Assembly: GCF_000243695.2 (NCBI RefSeq)
Contig: NZ_AHMN02000017.1
Location: 29,724 to 93,723 of the forward strand
From: Leptospira kirschneri serovar Cynopteri str. 3522 CT
GTDB lineage: Bacteria; Spirochaetota; Leptospiria; Leptospirales; Leptospiraceae
DNA: 64,000 nucleotides
Direction: 5' to 3'
A program made the position numbers and the translations under genes. Positions 49,977-64,000 of the stretch are shown piece after piece. The notes under the pieces were generated by a model. The model was not told where the DNA came from. It saw nothing but the letters and a program-made list of their open reading frames with translations, and did not search any database. Each line of letters starts with the position of its first letter. Position 1 is the first letter of the stretch.

Positions 49977-50521
49977 AATATTTTGAAAAAAGATTTTTAG
50001 ACGTCTATCGCCCTATCTACTTGGGAGTTATTTTTTTAGGAATCGTATTGGATCTTGTGACTAAGTTTTTAGTCATTCTTTACTTTCAACCTCATCGTTA
50101 TCTGGAAATACTCGGAAGTTTTTTTAGAATGACTCTTACGTTTAACACCGGTTTTGTGTTCGGTGCGTTTCAGGACAACGCGATTCCTTCTTTGATCGCT
50201 ACCGGAATTGCGATCGTGTTTCTGATCGGTTATAGATGGAAAAATCACGATTTAGGAAATCCCTGGGGATGGAACTTAGTGATGGCAGGAGCGTTTGGAA
50301 ATTTCCTGGATAAATTTTTCGTAAAAATCCCGGGAACAGGATTTCGTTTCGGTTTTCAACCCAACATGGGAGAATACATAGGAGTCGTAGACTTTTTGGA
50401 TTTTGATTGGCCGGATTTTCTTTTGTTTTCTAGATGGCCTGCGTTTAACGTAGCCGATTCTTGTGTCACGATTGGTCTTACGATTTTGATTTTTACGATG
50501 AAACTAGAAGAGGGGAAATAA
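49973..50521 (+). CDS. lspA: Lipoprotein signal peptidase (SPase II)
   Basis: 182 residues with four membrane segments. The two catalytic Asp blocks are visible: [12 protein letters not shown] and [21 protein letters not shown] matches the conserved NxGxxFG region. The loop between blocks ([18 protein letters not shown]) is longer than usual. The enzyme removes the signal peptide from lipidated prolipoproteins, which are abundant in Leptospira. It starts at GTG 49973, overlapping the UbiB-like stop. Confidence 0.88.
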
Positions 50522-50525
50522 TTTT

Positions 50526-51053
50526 TTGAAGGCTCTTGATCTTCCCATCTGGAAAAAATTATTCCTTCGTAAAGAAGCGAGTAATCAGGAGATCATTCGA
50601 TTTTTAAGGGAAACTTCCGTTTTCGGAAGGATGAAAAAAAGAACCTTAATCGAAATCGCCAGGATGATTCACGTTCGAGAATATCAAGAAGGAGAAACCG
50701 TGTTTAGACAGGGGGAAGTAGGAGCCGGTTTTTATTTAGTTTATGAAGGTTCGGTAGTGATTCGTTCCGTTCGAGATGGAATCGAATTGGATCTTGCTCA
50801 TTTAGATAGACACGCGTTTTTTGGAGAACTTTCTCTTTTTACGGAAGAAAGAAGAACTGCCAGTGCGATCGCTCTTGAAAAGACGACTCTGCTTGGATTT
50901 TTTCAACCGGATCTTAAAGAAATTATAGAAACAAAACCTAGGATCGGAATCGAGATTTTGATGAGTTTATCGACCGTGATCGTGGAAAGATTACATAGAA
51001 CCAACGGACTTTTGGAAAAGGCATACTTCCGAGGAAAACAAAAGAATGCGTGA
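50526..51053 (+). CDS. Cyclic-nucleotide-binding domain protein
   Basis: 175 residues from TTG 50526. It has a CRP-type cNMP-binding fold (about 30-150): GETVFRQGEVGAGFYLVYEG, then the phosphate-binding cassette FFGELSLFTEERRTASAIA. No helix-turn-helix follows, so it is a stand-alone sensor and not a transcription factor. It lies between lspA (4-bp gap) and the AI-2E-type transporter (8-bp overlap), suggesting cyclic-nucleotide control of a membrane process. Confidence 0.85.
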   Translation: MKALDLPIWKKLFLRKEASNQEIIRFLRETSVFGRMKKRTLIEIARMIHVREYQEGETVFRQGEVGAGFYLVYEGSVVIRSVRDGIELDLAHLDRHAFFGELSLFTEERRTASAIALEKTTLLGFFQPDLKEIIETKPRIGIEILMSLSTVIVERLHRTNGLLEKAYFRGKQKNA

Positions 51054-52113
51054 AGGGGAAAGAAGGGAACTTTCCGAATATTTTATTCGAACTAGTTTTT
51101 TTCTGATCGTTGTTTTTACGATCGTTGTTTTTCTTTGGGGGCTTCATTTACTTGCGATTCCGATTGTAATGGCCCTTCTTATTTTTTATGCCTTTAACGG
51201 AACGATCAATAACTTGGAAAGTTTAGGAGTTCCTAGGATTCTTTCCATTGCGATTTTAATGTTCGCAATTAGTGTTCCGATTTATTTTTTCATCAATTCG
51301 ATTGCTCCTCCGATCGTTTCTACTTTAAATCCTCTTTTGAAAAATTGGAAACAGGATCTGGACGATGCTAAGTTCAAGTATTTAACCGTAACCGTCAATT
51401 TGCAGTTTAACGAGTTTCCATCAAGTTGGAACGAAACGATTCGTCCGGACGAACTCATTAAAAAAATCGCGGAACTGATGCATGAACAAGTGAAGGCATT
51501 TGTATCTTATATTCCGACTTTGATCGGTTATTTGATCATTACACCTTTGTTTGCTTTTTTGTTTTTACTCAACGGAAACGGAATGTATAAAAGTTTAATT
51601 TCTTTGATTCCGAATCGTTATTTTGAAATGACTTTGATGGTTACGTATAAGATCAACGAACAACTTACAAATTATCTCAAAAGTTTAATGATTCAAGGCG
51701 CGATCATTTGTGTGGTTTCCGGTATTGGATTTTATTTTATAGGACTTCCTTATTTTTATATATTTGGTTTGTTTTTAGGAGTTGCTAATTCGGTTCCCTA
51801 TCTTGGTCCGATTATGGGCGCGATTCCTCCTTTGTTTTTTGCTCTTGTGATCGGTGGGGACGGAACTACGGAACTTTTGACTTCGATTTTGATCGTGGTA
51901 GCGATCGCGCAGATGATAGATAATTTTCTGATTCAACCGATCGTAATTTCTGGTTCTGTTTCTCTACATCCGATTGTGGTAGTTGGCGCGGTTACAGTGG
52001 GCGGTGCGGCTTTAGGACTTGTAGGAATGTTGATTGCGGTTCCGATCGCGGCGATTTTAAAAGTTACAATTCAAACCTTATACAGCTCTATGAAAGATCA
52101 TAATTTACTTTGA
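51046..52113 (+). CDS. AI-2E/PerM-family membrane transporter
   Basis: 355 residues, with about seven to eight membrane helices and a polar region at about 100-150. The conserved block LGVANSVPYLGPIMGAIPPL and the end VGGAALGLVGMLIAVPIAAI are typical of the YhhT/PerM/TqsA family. Members export or exchange small molecules or ions; the AI-2 name reflects one member only. It overlaps the cNMP-binding gene by eight bases and is the last gene of the run. Confidence 0.85.
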   Translation: MREGERRELSEYFIRTSFFLIVVFTIVVFLWGLHLLAIPIVMALLIFYAFNGTINNLESLGVPRILSIAILMFAISVPIYFFINSIAPPIVSTLNPLLKNWKQDLDDAKFKYLTVTVNLQFNEFPSSWNETIRPDELIKKIAELMHEQVKAFVSYIPTLIGYLIITPLFAFLFLLNGNGMYKSLISLIPNRYFEMTLMVTYKINEQLTNYLKSLMIQGAIICVVSGIGFYFIGLPYFYIFGLFLGVANSVPYLGPIMGAIPPLFFALVIGGDGTTELLTSILIVVAIAQMIDNFLIQPIVISGSVSLHPIVVVGAVTVGGAALGLVGMLIAVPIAAILKVTIQTLYSSMKDHNLL

Positions 52114-52666
<553 letters not shown>

Positions 52667-53596
52667 TTAACTGTTTTTCAAGTCCGTTTTTTTTCTACCG
52701 ATCCAAAGAACTCCAGTTAGAACTAAAATTGTACCTGCGATTCCGGAAGAAGTGATTGGTTCTTCTAAAAAAATCCACGCGAGTAAAATTGTAGAAATTG
52801 GTCCTGTTGAACCTATGATCGCCGCTCGTCCTGAGCCTATCATTCTAATTCCTTCCGTAGTCAGATAAGCAGGAATTACAGTAGTTAAAATTCCCAGAGC
52901 TAATCCATATAAGTAGATGTTAGGCGGTTGAATTAGATTTGTTGGATTGCGAACAATAAAAAAATGGATCACTACAATCAAACCGGAAATAAGCATGAGA
53001 TAGGAGGTAAATCGAACCGAACCTAGTTTTGGAATCAAAGATTCGCTTCCTACTAAATATAAAGAATAAGAAATTGCAGATGCAAGTACAAACAAAACTC
53101 CCTTGGTGGCATTTGGTCCTTCGGTTTGAATGTCTCCTATAAATGCGACTAAGATTCCAGAATACGTGAGAAAGATCGCGAACACTTCTGCTTTTTTGAT
53201 TTTTCTTTTGAATAAAAAAGAACCGATGATCAAAACGATCGTGGGATATACAAATAACGTAAGTCTTTCCAAACCAGCGGAGATATATTCCAAACCTATA
53301 AAGTCAAATAGACTCGCTAGATAAAATCCTAAAAAACCTAAAATGAAAATCAATCCCCAATCTTTTTTTGTGAGATCTACAGAGGTTTTTGTGTTTTTAG
53401 AACGAAAGGCGATCCAGGCAAAAAAAGGAATCGCAAATAACATTCTCAATGTAAGCGCGGTAATAGAATCAATATCGTATCGATAGACCAATTTAACAAA
53501 GATCGCTTTTGCGGAAAAAAAAATCGCACCCGTTAGTACAATACAGGTTCCTAAAAATGGCTTCCATTTGGATTCAGAGACTTCCATAAAATCCAT
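52667..53596 (-). CDS. EamA-domain (DMT superfamily) transporter
   Basis: 309 residues with ten membrane segments in two EamA repeats. The first begins ILTGAIFFSAKAIFVKLVYR, the second GVLFVLASAISYSLYLVGSE. The closing motif GSTGPISTILLAWIFLEEPI is typical. DMT transporters export amino acids, nucleobases or metabolites; the substrate is not predictable. Start ATG 53596; an in-frame ATG lies three codons later. Isolated. Confidence 0.88.
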   Translation of the reverse strand: MDFMEVSESKWKPFLGTCIVLTGAIFFSAKAIFVKLVYRYDIDSITALTLRMLFAIPFFAWIAFRSKNTKTSVDLTKKDWGLIFILGFLGFYLASLFDFIGLEYISAGLERLTLFVYPTIVLIIGSFLFKRKIKKAEVFAIFLTYSGILVAFIGDIQTEGPNATKGVLFVLASAISYSLYLVGSESLIPKLGSVRFTSYLMLISGLIVVIHFFIVRNPTNLIQPPNIYLYGLALGILTTVIPAYLTTEGIRMIGSGRAAIIGSTGPISTILLAWIFLEEPITSSGIAGTILVLTGVLWIGRKKTDLKNS

Positions 53597-53812
53597 CTCT
53601 GGTTCTTGAGGACTTTTTAGAAAGATTTTTATTGATTTGTCTATTGAACGAAAAAATCGGTCTCCGCTTTTTTTACTTTTTGTATTCGTAAAGGGTAGTC
53701 ACTTATTCGGGGTTATATAATAAAATACCCAATATTTTACACTTTTTGCGATAAAATTAACGGTACTCAGTTTATAGTGATTAGTTAAAATGAATGATAT
53801 CACTTGTGTCGT

Positions 53813-53853
53813 GGATCTCTATAAAATTAAACCCATGAATTTTATAGAGATCC
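53813..53853 (-). terminator. Perfect 16-bp hairpin made of two facing family B copies
   Basis: GGATCTCTATAAAATT (53813-53828), loop AAACCCATG, AATTTTATAGAGATCC (53838-53853). It lies 20 bp past the stop of the leftward BASS transporter, so it may end that transcript, although no T-run follows. The arms are the core of repeat family B. Confidence 0.6.
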
Positions 53854-53872
53854 TTAAAGACCAACAGAGGTT

Positions 53873-54739
<867 letters not shown>

Positions 54740-54881
54740 TGTTTACGACCTATTTTTGTTTCAAACTTTGTAATCTAATTCTGATGTTAAGTCTACAGAA
54801 TTTTTGAATTCTTTCGATTATTATGATTCTATAAAAGTCTTTTTCAAAGCCAGATTTAAAAAACGGATGTTATGGTTTTAT

Positions 54882-54905
54882 GGATCTCTTTAAAATTGAG
54901 TACTC
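54882..54905 (+). repeat. Family B repeat copy
   Basis: GATCTCTTTAAAATTGAGTA, one change from the core, followed by CTCATAAATATTG as at 8.17 kb (CCATAAATATTGGG). Confidence 0.7.
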
Positions 54906-54935
54906 ATAAATATTGTGATCAAGAGTTGATTAACA

Positions 54936-55222
<287 letters not shown>

Positions 55223-55320
55223 TATTTTTAGATGTGTGGTATATTTTTGAAATTTTATCCTGAATTCGACTTTGAAAAAGAGATGATGAATTTTCGAATT
55301 TAAAAACCCTCGTGTTTAGC

Positions 55321-56028
55321 ATGGAAGAAAATTCTGACTCTCATAAAGACGAAAAACAATCTTTTAAAAGAAGGTTCTTAATTTGGTTGATTCCGTTTCT
55401 TGTGGTCAATTTACAAAGATTGATCGGGTTGACTTCTCGTAGAATCAATATTGGAGACGAAAGCATTCGTAAAATCCGCAAAGAAAAAAAGCCTTACATA
55501 CTTTCTGGTTGGCATACGAATGTTTTATATTCTCCTTATCTAAATCGAAATGAGAGGATGGCGATTCTTATTTCGGAATCCAAAGACGGAGACTTCATCA
55601 ATCAAGTCGTTCATAGATTTGGTAACTATAGTATTCGAGGAAGTTCTTCCAAAGGAGGTCCTAAGGCTTTAAAGGCACTGATCGTTCATCTTAAAAAAAA
55701 ATTTCCTGCGGCGATTACTCCCGATGGCCCTAGAGGCCCCGCGCTTGTAGTGCAGCCTGGTTTGATTGCTGCGGCTCAGGTTTCTCAAGTCCCTATCGTT
55801 TCATTTCATTACGAATGTACTCGTCAATGGATTGCCGAAAGATCCTGGGATAAACATAGGATTCCGAAGCCGTTTACTACTTTTGTTGTGTCTTACGGAG
55901 AACCGATTTATATTCCTAGAAATTTAGACGAAAAAGGTTTTGAAGAAGCCAGATTGATGGTGGAAAAGGCCATGTTGGAAAACCGTCAGAAAAGTATAGA
56001 CAAGGCGGAAGAATTAAGGAAAAAATAA
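55321..56028 (+). CDS. DUF374 lysophospholipid acyltransferase-like protein
   Basis: 235 residues from ATG 55321. It has one N-terminal hydrophobic segment ([14 protein letters not shown]) and the acyltransferase-like motif [11 protein letters not shown] (H in place of the usual HxxxxD start). [34 protein letters not shown] and [16 protein letters not shown] complete the DUF374 pattern. This family is related to lipid A and phospholipid acyltransferases and likely acts at the inner membrane on lipid A-type precursors. Monocistronic. Confidence 0.85.
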   Translation: MEENSDSHKDEKQSFKRRFLIWLIPFLVVNLQRLIGLTSRRINIGDESIRKIRKEKKPYILSGWHTNVLYSPYLNRNERMAILISESKDGDFINQVVHRFGNYSIRGSSSKGGPKALKALIVHLKKKFPAAITPDGPRGPALVVQPGLIAAAQVSQVPIVSFHYECTRQWIAERSWDKHRIPKPFTTFVVSYGEPIYIPRNLDEKGFEEARLMVEKAMLENRQKSIDKAEELRKK

Positions 56029-56362
56029 TATTCTAAATAATGAATGTTTAATTTTTTATTCTGTCTGAGTTTTTTTGTGGATTTATATTTTAATGTATTT
56101 TGGAATCCATTACAAATAATTGTAAGAGTTACAATAACATTTTTAAATCATAAGATCAAATAAATGGATTTGAGTTATTGAAAAATTAATTTTCTTCCTT
56201 TTTTCATTAAGAGCTTGCCTCAAAACCCAAAGTATTTTAGGCGATACTTCTTTAGAAATTTTTAATAAAATGTAGTAGTTCCTAAATTAGGTTGTATTTG
56301 GCAATTTGCGAACTTTCGAGTAGTTCTTAATGTCGATAGTAGTTCCCATAAATTCTACTTTT
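56029..56362. other. Gene-free gap with degenerate family A copies
   Basis: TGTAGTAGTTCCTAAATTAG (near 56271), GAGTAGTTCTTAATG (near 56319) and AGTAGTTCCCATAAATTC (near 56339). GAAAAATTAATTTTCTTCCT at about 56180 is the inverse of a stretch near 52.33 kb. No gene. Confidence 0.55.
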
Positions 56363-58222
56363 TTAATGTTCCGGTATTAAAACGTGTTCTTTTAGAATCC
56401 TTTTTACTTCTAAAAAAGTGGGCAGGTGGGTCTGGACGGAATGTTCGGATTGAATCAACATTTCCGATTCTGGATTTTCTAAATGGGAACTTTCATACGA
56501 TACGACCGTGTCGCTGATCCAATCCAAGTCTACTAGTTTGGAATTTCCTATGATAGAATGAAATTTTACTTCCGGTTTATAATGGCCGGTTACTTTCATA
56601 AAAAGACTTTTAGGAGCCAGTCCGTCGACTCCGTACACTTTAGGGACTATATCTTTTTTCTTGTAGTCTGCGCTTAAATACTTATAACCTTCCTCGAATC
56701 TTTTAGTTACTTCTTTGGGGATGATAAAAAGAAATCTAGCGATGGAGCCTAAAATTCCTTCTGCTAAGTTAGAACCCTTATGCGGAGTCGCTATAAAGAT
56801 CGCTCTTTTTACAAACGGGATCGGTTCAAAATCGAAAAGTCTTCTAATTTCATTTTTGATTTCTTCGCTCATTGTATCGAATATTGAATCCGGAATTTCT
56901 GCCGCACTCAACCATTGTTCTTTATTACTCCTTGTTACCGCGAGTTTTGCGATCAATCCACCCATACTATGGCCTATCAAAACGGTCTGATCGAAACTTT
57001 TATGTTCGTTTTTAGGATCGTAGATTTTTCTCAAATCATATAACGTATCTCTAAAGTCCGCCGCGTTCAGAGGGATCGGATTTACTGTAGGATACCAATA
57101 GACCCAGAATTGATATTTTGCTTTAATTTCCGGATCGGAAAGAAGTTCGTTGATCATAGGAAACCAGATGAAAGGAGAAGAAGCAAGGCCGTGAATAAAT
57201 ATAACCGGTATCTTATCCTTGTGATAAGGATATACTAGATAAAGTCCCTTTCTGGACATACTCGTCTCTCCATCAAAAATGGCTAATAAACTGTCTCTTT
57301 GTTGTGCTATCTTCAGCATATAAGCGAGAGGAGTTGTAGTATCACTTTCCATTGGAAGACTGATTCCGTCTAACGTGATTCGATCTCGAAAAACTGGATC
57401 ATAGACGTGAATTTTTGCTGGTAAGTTTAGGAGATCCTTATTTTCAAGATACGATTCTTCTAAACTTACAAAGGCAGTGGCCGGATAAGCCTGTCCTACT
57501 CCATTGATAAATTCGTATTTGGTTCTTTCTTGAGATTCGTGTTCCGGAAACTTACGGTTGAGGATTACGGGAGTTCCAATTCCATATTTGCTGATATGAT
57601 TGGAAAATCCCTTGACTCGATAGTCGTAGGCTACTTCTATTTGCAGAAAATTTTGAGGTCTCCAAGCGGTTTCCACTTCTGCACCTAACATCTGTAAGGT
57701 CCCTCGAATTAGAGGAAGACTTAGATCAGTGACGTTAGTTAGTTTACGATTTCTTTTGGCGAATCGAACGAGTTGAGCTAAAGAACGGTTGTATGTAAAT
57801 AAGGCAAATCTAAATTCTGCGGAAAAAGGATCAGGTGGGGGAGTTGCCTTTTTATCGAACAGATAGGTATATGAATAGACCAAAGCGGAAGCATACATCT
57901 TTGCGAACTGCGGGTCCTCCATATCCAGTGAATTTCCTGTAAAATAACAGAGTTCAGAAAGATAGTAAGCGAGATTTCTGGATTTGTTCGCCATCAATTC
58001 ATAATCCAAGTCGTAGATGACAACTAACGGAGATTCTTCGAATTTATCGTATAGATCGTTACTTTTTAAATATCGTGTGGTCAAAAGACTGAGTTTATCG
58101 GAAGAAACACCGCTCAGATTTACGAGTTTTTCTTGTTCGAATTGAGAATAACTAGACGTGGAATAAGTGGCGCATCTTAGAACGGAAACCAGTATGGGGA
58201 GAAGCCAAAAATAAAATTTCAT
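56363..58222 (-). CDS. Alpha/beta-hydrolase (lipase-like) lipoprotein
   Basis: About 619 residues from ATG 58222; an upstream TTG (58264) is less likely. The leader FYFWLLPILVSVLRC-A gives a lipobox Cys near residue 16. The N-terminal 300 residues have no clear family. A C-terminal alpha/beta-hydrolase follows: PVIFIHGLASSPFIWFPMIN (oxyanion region), the nucleophile elbow VLIGHSMGGLIAKLAVTRS and FIATPHKGSNLAEG. A likely catalytic His is in QSEHSVQTHLPTF. It would be a periplasmic or surface esterase/lipase; substrate unknown. Confidence 0.85.
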   Translation of the reverse strand: MKFYFWLLPILVSVLRCATYSTSSYSQFEQEKLVNLSGVSSDKLSLLTTRYLKSNDLYDKFEESPLVVIYDLDYELMANKSRNLAYYLSELCYFTGNSLDMEDPQFAKMYASALVYSYTYLFDKKATPPPDPFSAEFRFALFTYNRSLAQLVRFAKRNRKLTNVTDLSLPLIRGTLQMLGAEVETAWRPQNFLQIEVAYDYRVKGFSNHISKYGIGTPVILNRKFPEHESQERTKYEFINGVGQAYPATAFVSLEESYLENKDLLNLPAKIHVYDPVFRDRITLDGISLPMESDTTTPLAYMLKIAQQRDSLLAIFDGETSMSRKGLYLVYPYHKDKIPVIFIHGLASSPFIWFPMINELLSDPEIKAKYQFWVYWYPTVNPIPLNAADFRDTLYDLRKIYDPKNEHKSFDQTVLIGHSMGGLIAKLAVTRSNKEQWLSAAEIPDSIFDTMSEEIKNEIRRLFDFEPIPFVKRAIFIATPHKGSNLAEGILGSIARFLFIIPKEVTKRFEEGYKYLSADYKKKDIVPKVYGVDGLAPKSLFMKVTGHYKPEVKFHSIIGNSKLVDLDWISDTVVSYESSHLENPESEMLIQSEHSVQTHLPTFLEVKRILKEHVLIPEH

Positions 58223-58461
58223 CGTTTGAAAAACAGATTTCGATCGATTTGTGCGAATTGACAAGCAAAAAGAGATGGGAAATAAGTGTTTTGAGAATTT
58301 AGACAGTCCATTTTTGAATTACGTTTTGACTTACAGAGTTCTCAAAACAAGAAAGGTATTTTAGAATATTTAAATTTTATAATATATAGTACATAAAACC
58401 TTTTCCAAAAACTTTAATTCAATATACAATTAATTGATTTTGATATTTAGGATCGAACGAT

Positions 58462-58909
58462 TCAAATGCGGCTTACACTTTGGTTTATTAAGATCCAGTA
58501 AAATCCGATTTCACTGGCTACTTCTCCGAATTTGTCGAATTCAAACGGTTTAACTACGTAGCTATTTACCCCTAGTTTATAACTTTCTATAATATCCTTT
58601 TCTTCGGCGGAAGAAGTGAGTATCACTACCGGAAGCATCTTGGTATTTTCTTCGTTTCTTACTCTTCTTAATACTTCGATCCCATCCACTTTAGGCATTT
58701 TTAAATCCAAAAGAATGAGGGAGGGAACTCGTGTTTTATCCCGATCTGCGTAACGTCCAGTTGCGTATAAATATTCTAAAGCCTCTTCTCCGTCCCGGAC
58801 GTGTTTGACTTGATTTGTAAGATTATGTTTTTTTAAACTTCTTAGAGTCAATTCGGAATCTTGAGGGTTGTCTTCTGCATATAGGATTTCTATCAATTCG
58901 TCCTGAAGA

Positions 58910-58926
<17 letters not shown>
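58462..58926 (-). CDS. Single-domain response regulator (CheY/Rcp1-like)
   Basis: 154 residues, receiver domain only: acidic pair in YAEDNPQDS (D19), phospho-acceptor in ILLDLKMPK (D74), Thr/Ser in VILTSS and Lys in SYVVKPF (K126). The NPQD and [11 protein letters not shown] features are those of the Rcp1-type group paired with phytochrome-like or CHASE-type kinases. There is no output domain, so it would signal by protein contact. It overlaps the 3-prime end of the broken kinase gene by 17 bp. Confidence 0.9.
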
Positions 58927-60298
<1,372 letters not shown>

Positions 60299-61297
60299 AG
60301 GAAATACCTCAAATGTCTAGTATTGGAAATCTTTTTATTCAAGGAAAACTAAACCCTTGTAATACGAGTTTATAAAACACGCCGATCCGCATCTATTCTT
60401 TTCTGTGTGAAAAATTGGATTCCAATTTCTTGATATACTTAAAATTACTTTCCTTTTTTTGAATCTTTTTTTCTTAAAAATAGGGAATTATAAGAAAAAA
60501 TTCTATTGATTTTGAAGCCCAAATTTTTTCAATAAACGAGCCGTAAAACCGCGTCTGTATACTTGTTAATTGTTAAGACTAAAATTTACGGTTTGTTCTA
60601 AGATTTAAATTTTCCTCTATGGAAAAATCAAAAGCGGTCATTTTTGATCTATTGTAGTTTTTGAAAGTTTACACTTTAAATTTTTCTGAAATAATTGGAC
60701 GAAACTTTATCTGGAAAAAATTTCTTTTATATCCGCTTGAATTCAGAATTTTTTATGGCTTCATTAAAATTTATAGAATGTTTGTAAAAAGTGAAGTTAT
60801 GCTGGTTTGATTTTCTTTTTTAAAGACGGATCTGTGAATTTGATTTGTGTTCGCTTTGAATTATTTCGCCTTTTTTAAAAAATCAAAATCTTCTTAAAAT
60901 TAGAATTCTATTCGATCAGAAAGATCAAGCTGATCATTCAAGCGTCTCGTTTTTTGTGTTAGGGTTTGTTCTACTAATCTCTATAAAATTGAGTACTGTT
61001 AATTCTATCATAAAACGCTGATTCTATATAAAATATTAGGTATTTTATTATATAGTTATCAGTAATCTCTATAAAATTGAGTACTGTTGATTTTTATCGT
61101 AAAAACGTCGTTTCAATGTAAAATTTCATTATATAACTTGGGGCGCAGTCTTTTCTATCTTTAAAAACAAAAAACGTTTTTAATTTGTTTTTCAATATTC
61201 AAGTTATTTAACTTAAATTCTATATAAAATTTTCTGCATGTAATTTATTGACCAGAGCTAAATAGCCTGGTCCCGGTTTTCTTACGGTGAACCCAAG
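60299..61297. other. Long gene-free region with tandem family B units
   Basis: About 1 kb, AT-rich, with no supported gene. Family B units are at 60977 and 61064. Family C-like text (TGTAATTTATTGACCAGAGC, CCCGGTTTTCTTACGG) is at about 61235-61290, ending at the stop of the methyltransferase gene. The stretch 60300-60960 shows nothing recognisable. Confidence 0.6.
60977..61140 (+). repeat. Two tandem family B units, 87-bp period
   Basis: TAATCTCTATAAAATTGAGT begins near 60975 and again near 61062, an exact 87-bp period. The first continues TGTTAATTCTATCATAAAAC, the second TGTTGATTTTTATCGTAAAA. The first unit is closest to the unit at 18542. Confidence 0.8.
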
Positions 61298-62155
61298 TTA
61301 TTTAGCAAAACAAAGGGCCATCATATCACCTTGGTCCAAAAATTTTACTGTAGGATCTGCAAGATACTTTAAGGTTTTATAAAGTAAAGAAGGGTTCTTT
61401 TTGGCGGTAAGTCCGCTGCCGTAAGTGACGTGTTTTTTCTTTTCAAAACCGAGAGAACGACAGAGTTTTACAATTCCAGGAAGAGAATAGTAGTATAGAT
61501 GTTCAGGTACGTTTAGATACCTCCAGGATGGTCCTTGTTGTTTCGCTAAAATTCCCCATCTACAAGTGGAAAGGATTACTCTACCTCCCGGTTTAAGATG
61601 TGTATAAATTTTTTCTAATGTTTCTTTCGGTTTGTGAAGATGTTCGATCGAAGCCCAAAGTGTAATTAAGTCGAACGGATCCGTCGACTTCCATTCTAAA
61701 AAATCTACTTGTTCTACTTTGAGTTTGAGTTTATCTTGAGCAAATTTTACGGGAGCTTGGGCGATGTCTATTCCGTAGGAATCCCATCCTCTACTTTGCA
61801 TATAGTCTACAAAATAACCGGCGGCACAACCTACGTCTAAACAGCGTTTGGCGGAAGGTAGGGATTTTTCCCAAGTTTGAAAATCCAGATCCTTTAAGTT
61901 GAGTCCGAACACTCTGGAAATTTCGTCTCTGATTCCTTCCGAAAAATAATTATCGTAACCTCTATCACTTCTTTTTAAAAAATATTCTTCCGAGTAATAA
62001 GAAGCCACTTCTATCGGAGAAGGTTGAGGACTAACTTGAACGAGAGAACAACGTATACATTGAACTATATGAAAGAGTTCGTTTTTATGATTGGATTTGG
62101 AAAAGAGAAGTTTGAATTCCGAAGAGCCGCAAGTGTTGCAAGGGATTATTTCCAT
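61298..62155 (-). CDS. Class I SAM-dependent methyltransferase with N-terminal zinc ribbon
   Basis: 285 residues. An N-terminal zinc-ribbon-like part (IPCNTCGSS, then [15 protein letters not shown]) is followed by the SAM-binding motif [33 protein letters not shown], and the post-motif [20 protein letters not shown]. The layout is that of sugar or quinone-type methyltransferases often found with surface polysaccharide genes. Divergent from the CapA-like gene with 86 bp between them, so a shared promoter region is likely. Confidence 0.85.
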   Translation of the reverse strand: MEIIPCNTCGSSEFKLLFSKSNHKNELFHIVQCIRCSLVQVSPQPSPIEVASYYSEEYFLKRSDRGYDNYFSEGIRDEISRVFGLNLKDLDFQTWEKSLPSAKRCLDVGCAAGYFVDYMQSRGWDSYGIDIAQAPVKFAQDKLKLKVEQVDFLEWKSTDPFDLITLWASIEHLHKPKETLEKIYTHLKPGGRVILSTCRWGILAKQQGPSWRYLNVPEHLYYYSLPGIVKLCRSLGFEKKKHVTYGSGLTAKKNPSLLYKTLKYLADPTVKFLDQGDMMALCFAK

Positions 62156-62241
62156 TCTATTATTCTATCGGGTCGGGTTAGAATTCTTTTGATAGAAATT
62201 CTGCTTTACGATCGGGTTCGGATTGAAACTCATGAAATGAC

Positions 62242-63258
<1,017 letters not shown>

Positions 63259-63263
63259 GAACA

Positions 63264-63708
<445 letters not shown>

Positions 63709-63783
63709 GCTTCCTCCAAATTTATTATACATCAAAGAGGATTTCAAACATTCTAACTGGTTCTAATTTTTGGGGTTAGGTCA

Positions 63784-64000
63784 TGGGAACATTGAATGTG
63801 ATAAAATTTCTTCATTCAATAGTCCTGGTTTTGCAAAACATAACCCTCAGTATAACCCATCCTTAAAATATTAGATTAACACTAAAGAATACAAAACCAA
63901 AAAAATAGACAAAGACCAAACGAAGCATAAATAAACGCATTCTTAGTTATAACATGAATTTAAATAAGAATCAAAGACGTGAAAAAACATATTCGATTTT
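63784..64000. other. Unassigned right edge
   Basis: AT-rich sequence beyond the IS end, with no gene, repeat copy or RNA recognised. Confidence 0.4.

Noticed and set aside
53813..53853. Strong intrinsic terminator for the BASS gene
   Set aside because: Perfect stem but AT-rich and without a T-run on the transcript side; kept only as a probable hairpin with reduced confidence.

Overview
The window looks like a piece of the main chromosome of a pathogenic Leptospira (L. interrogans or a close relative). The evidence is the low GC content, the spirochaete-type lipoprotein signal peptides, a DUF1564 protein (a family known essentially from Leptospira), a small Cys-rich exported protein of leptospiral type, an IS3-family (IS1500-like) remnant, and long AT-rich intergenic stretches full of short dispersed repeats. 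About 44 protein-coding genes, one tRNA and several broken genes can be supported. Most are housekeeping genes.

Layout. 0-7 kb: an alkaline-phosphatase-fold phosphoglycerol-transferase-like membrane protein, then a TetR - membrane-fusion protein - ABC permease - ABC ATPase operon with a well-defined promoter and palindromic operator. 6.7-14 kb: an RNA-methylase-like protein, an aminotransferase overlapping a prepilin peptidase, and a giant MoxR/midasin-like AAA-vWA protein. 14-18 kb: smpB, der, plsY and a conserved hypothetical. 19-24 kb: an MptE-like DUF115 protein divergent from an SMC protein that seems to lack its hinge. 24-30 kb: DUF1564 protein, Cys-rich protein, tRNA-Met, a hypothetical, and glnA with a sigma-54-type promoter and a strong terminator. 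30-38 kb: a DsbD-like thiol reductase, then purL - LRR protein - ileS. 38-44 kb: STAS/lipoprotein pair, a 612-residue unknown protein coupled to a nitrilase-fold protein without its catalytic Cys, a broken small lipoprotein, and an ankyrin protein. 44-52 kb: amidase, a decayed Uma2-like gene, and a tight operon of oxidoreductase - UbiB kinase - lspA - cNMP-binding protein - AI-2E-type transporter. 52-64 kb: two transporters, a DUF374 acyltransferase, a lipase-like lipoprotein, a histidine kinase cut by one in-frame stop plus its response regulator, a methyltransferase, a CapA-like protein and a truncated IS3 element.

The least explained layer is intergenic. At least three repeat families recur almost only between genes. 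Family A is built on TGTGGGAACTCTCACA, often as direct pairs 46-48 bp apart. Family B is built on ATCTCTATAAAATTGAGTAC. Family C is a longer decayed element with GC-rich islands. Their copies account for much of the non-coding DNA. No CRISPR array, prophage or complete mobile element is visible. All functional statements come from reading motifs; no database search was run.
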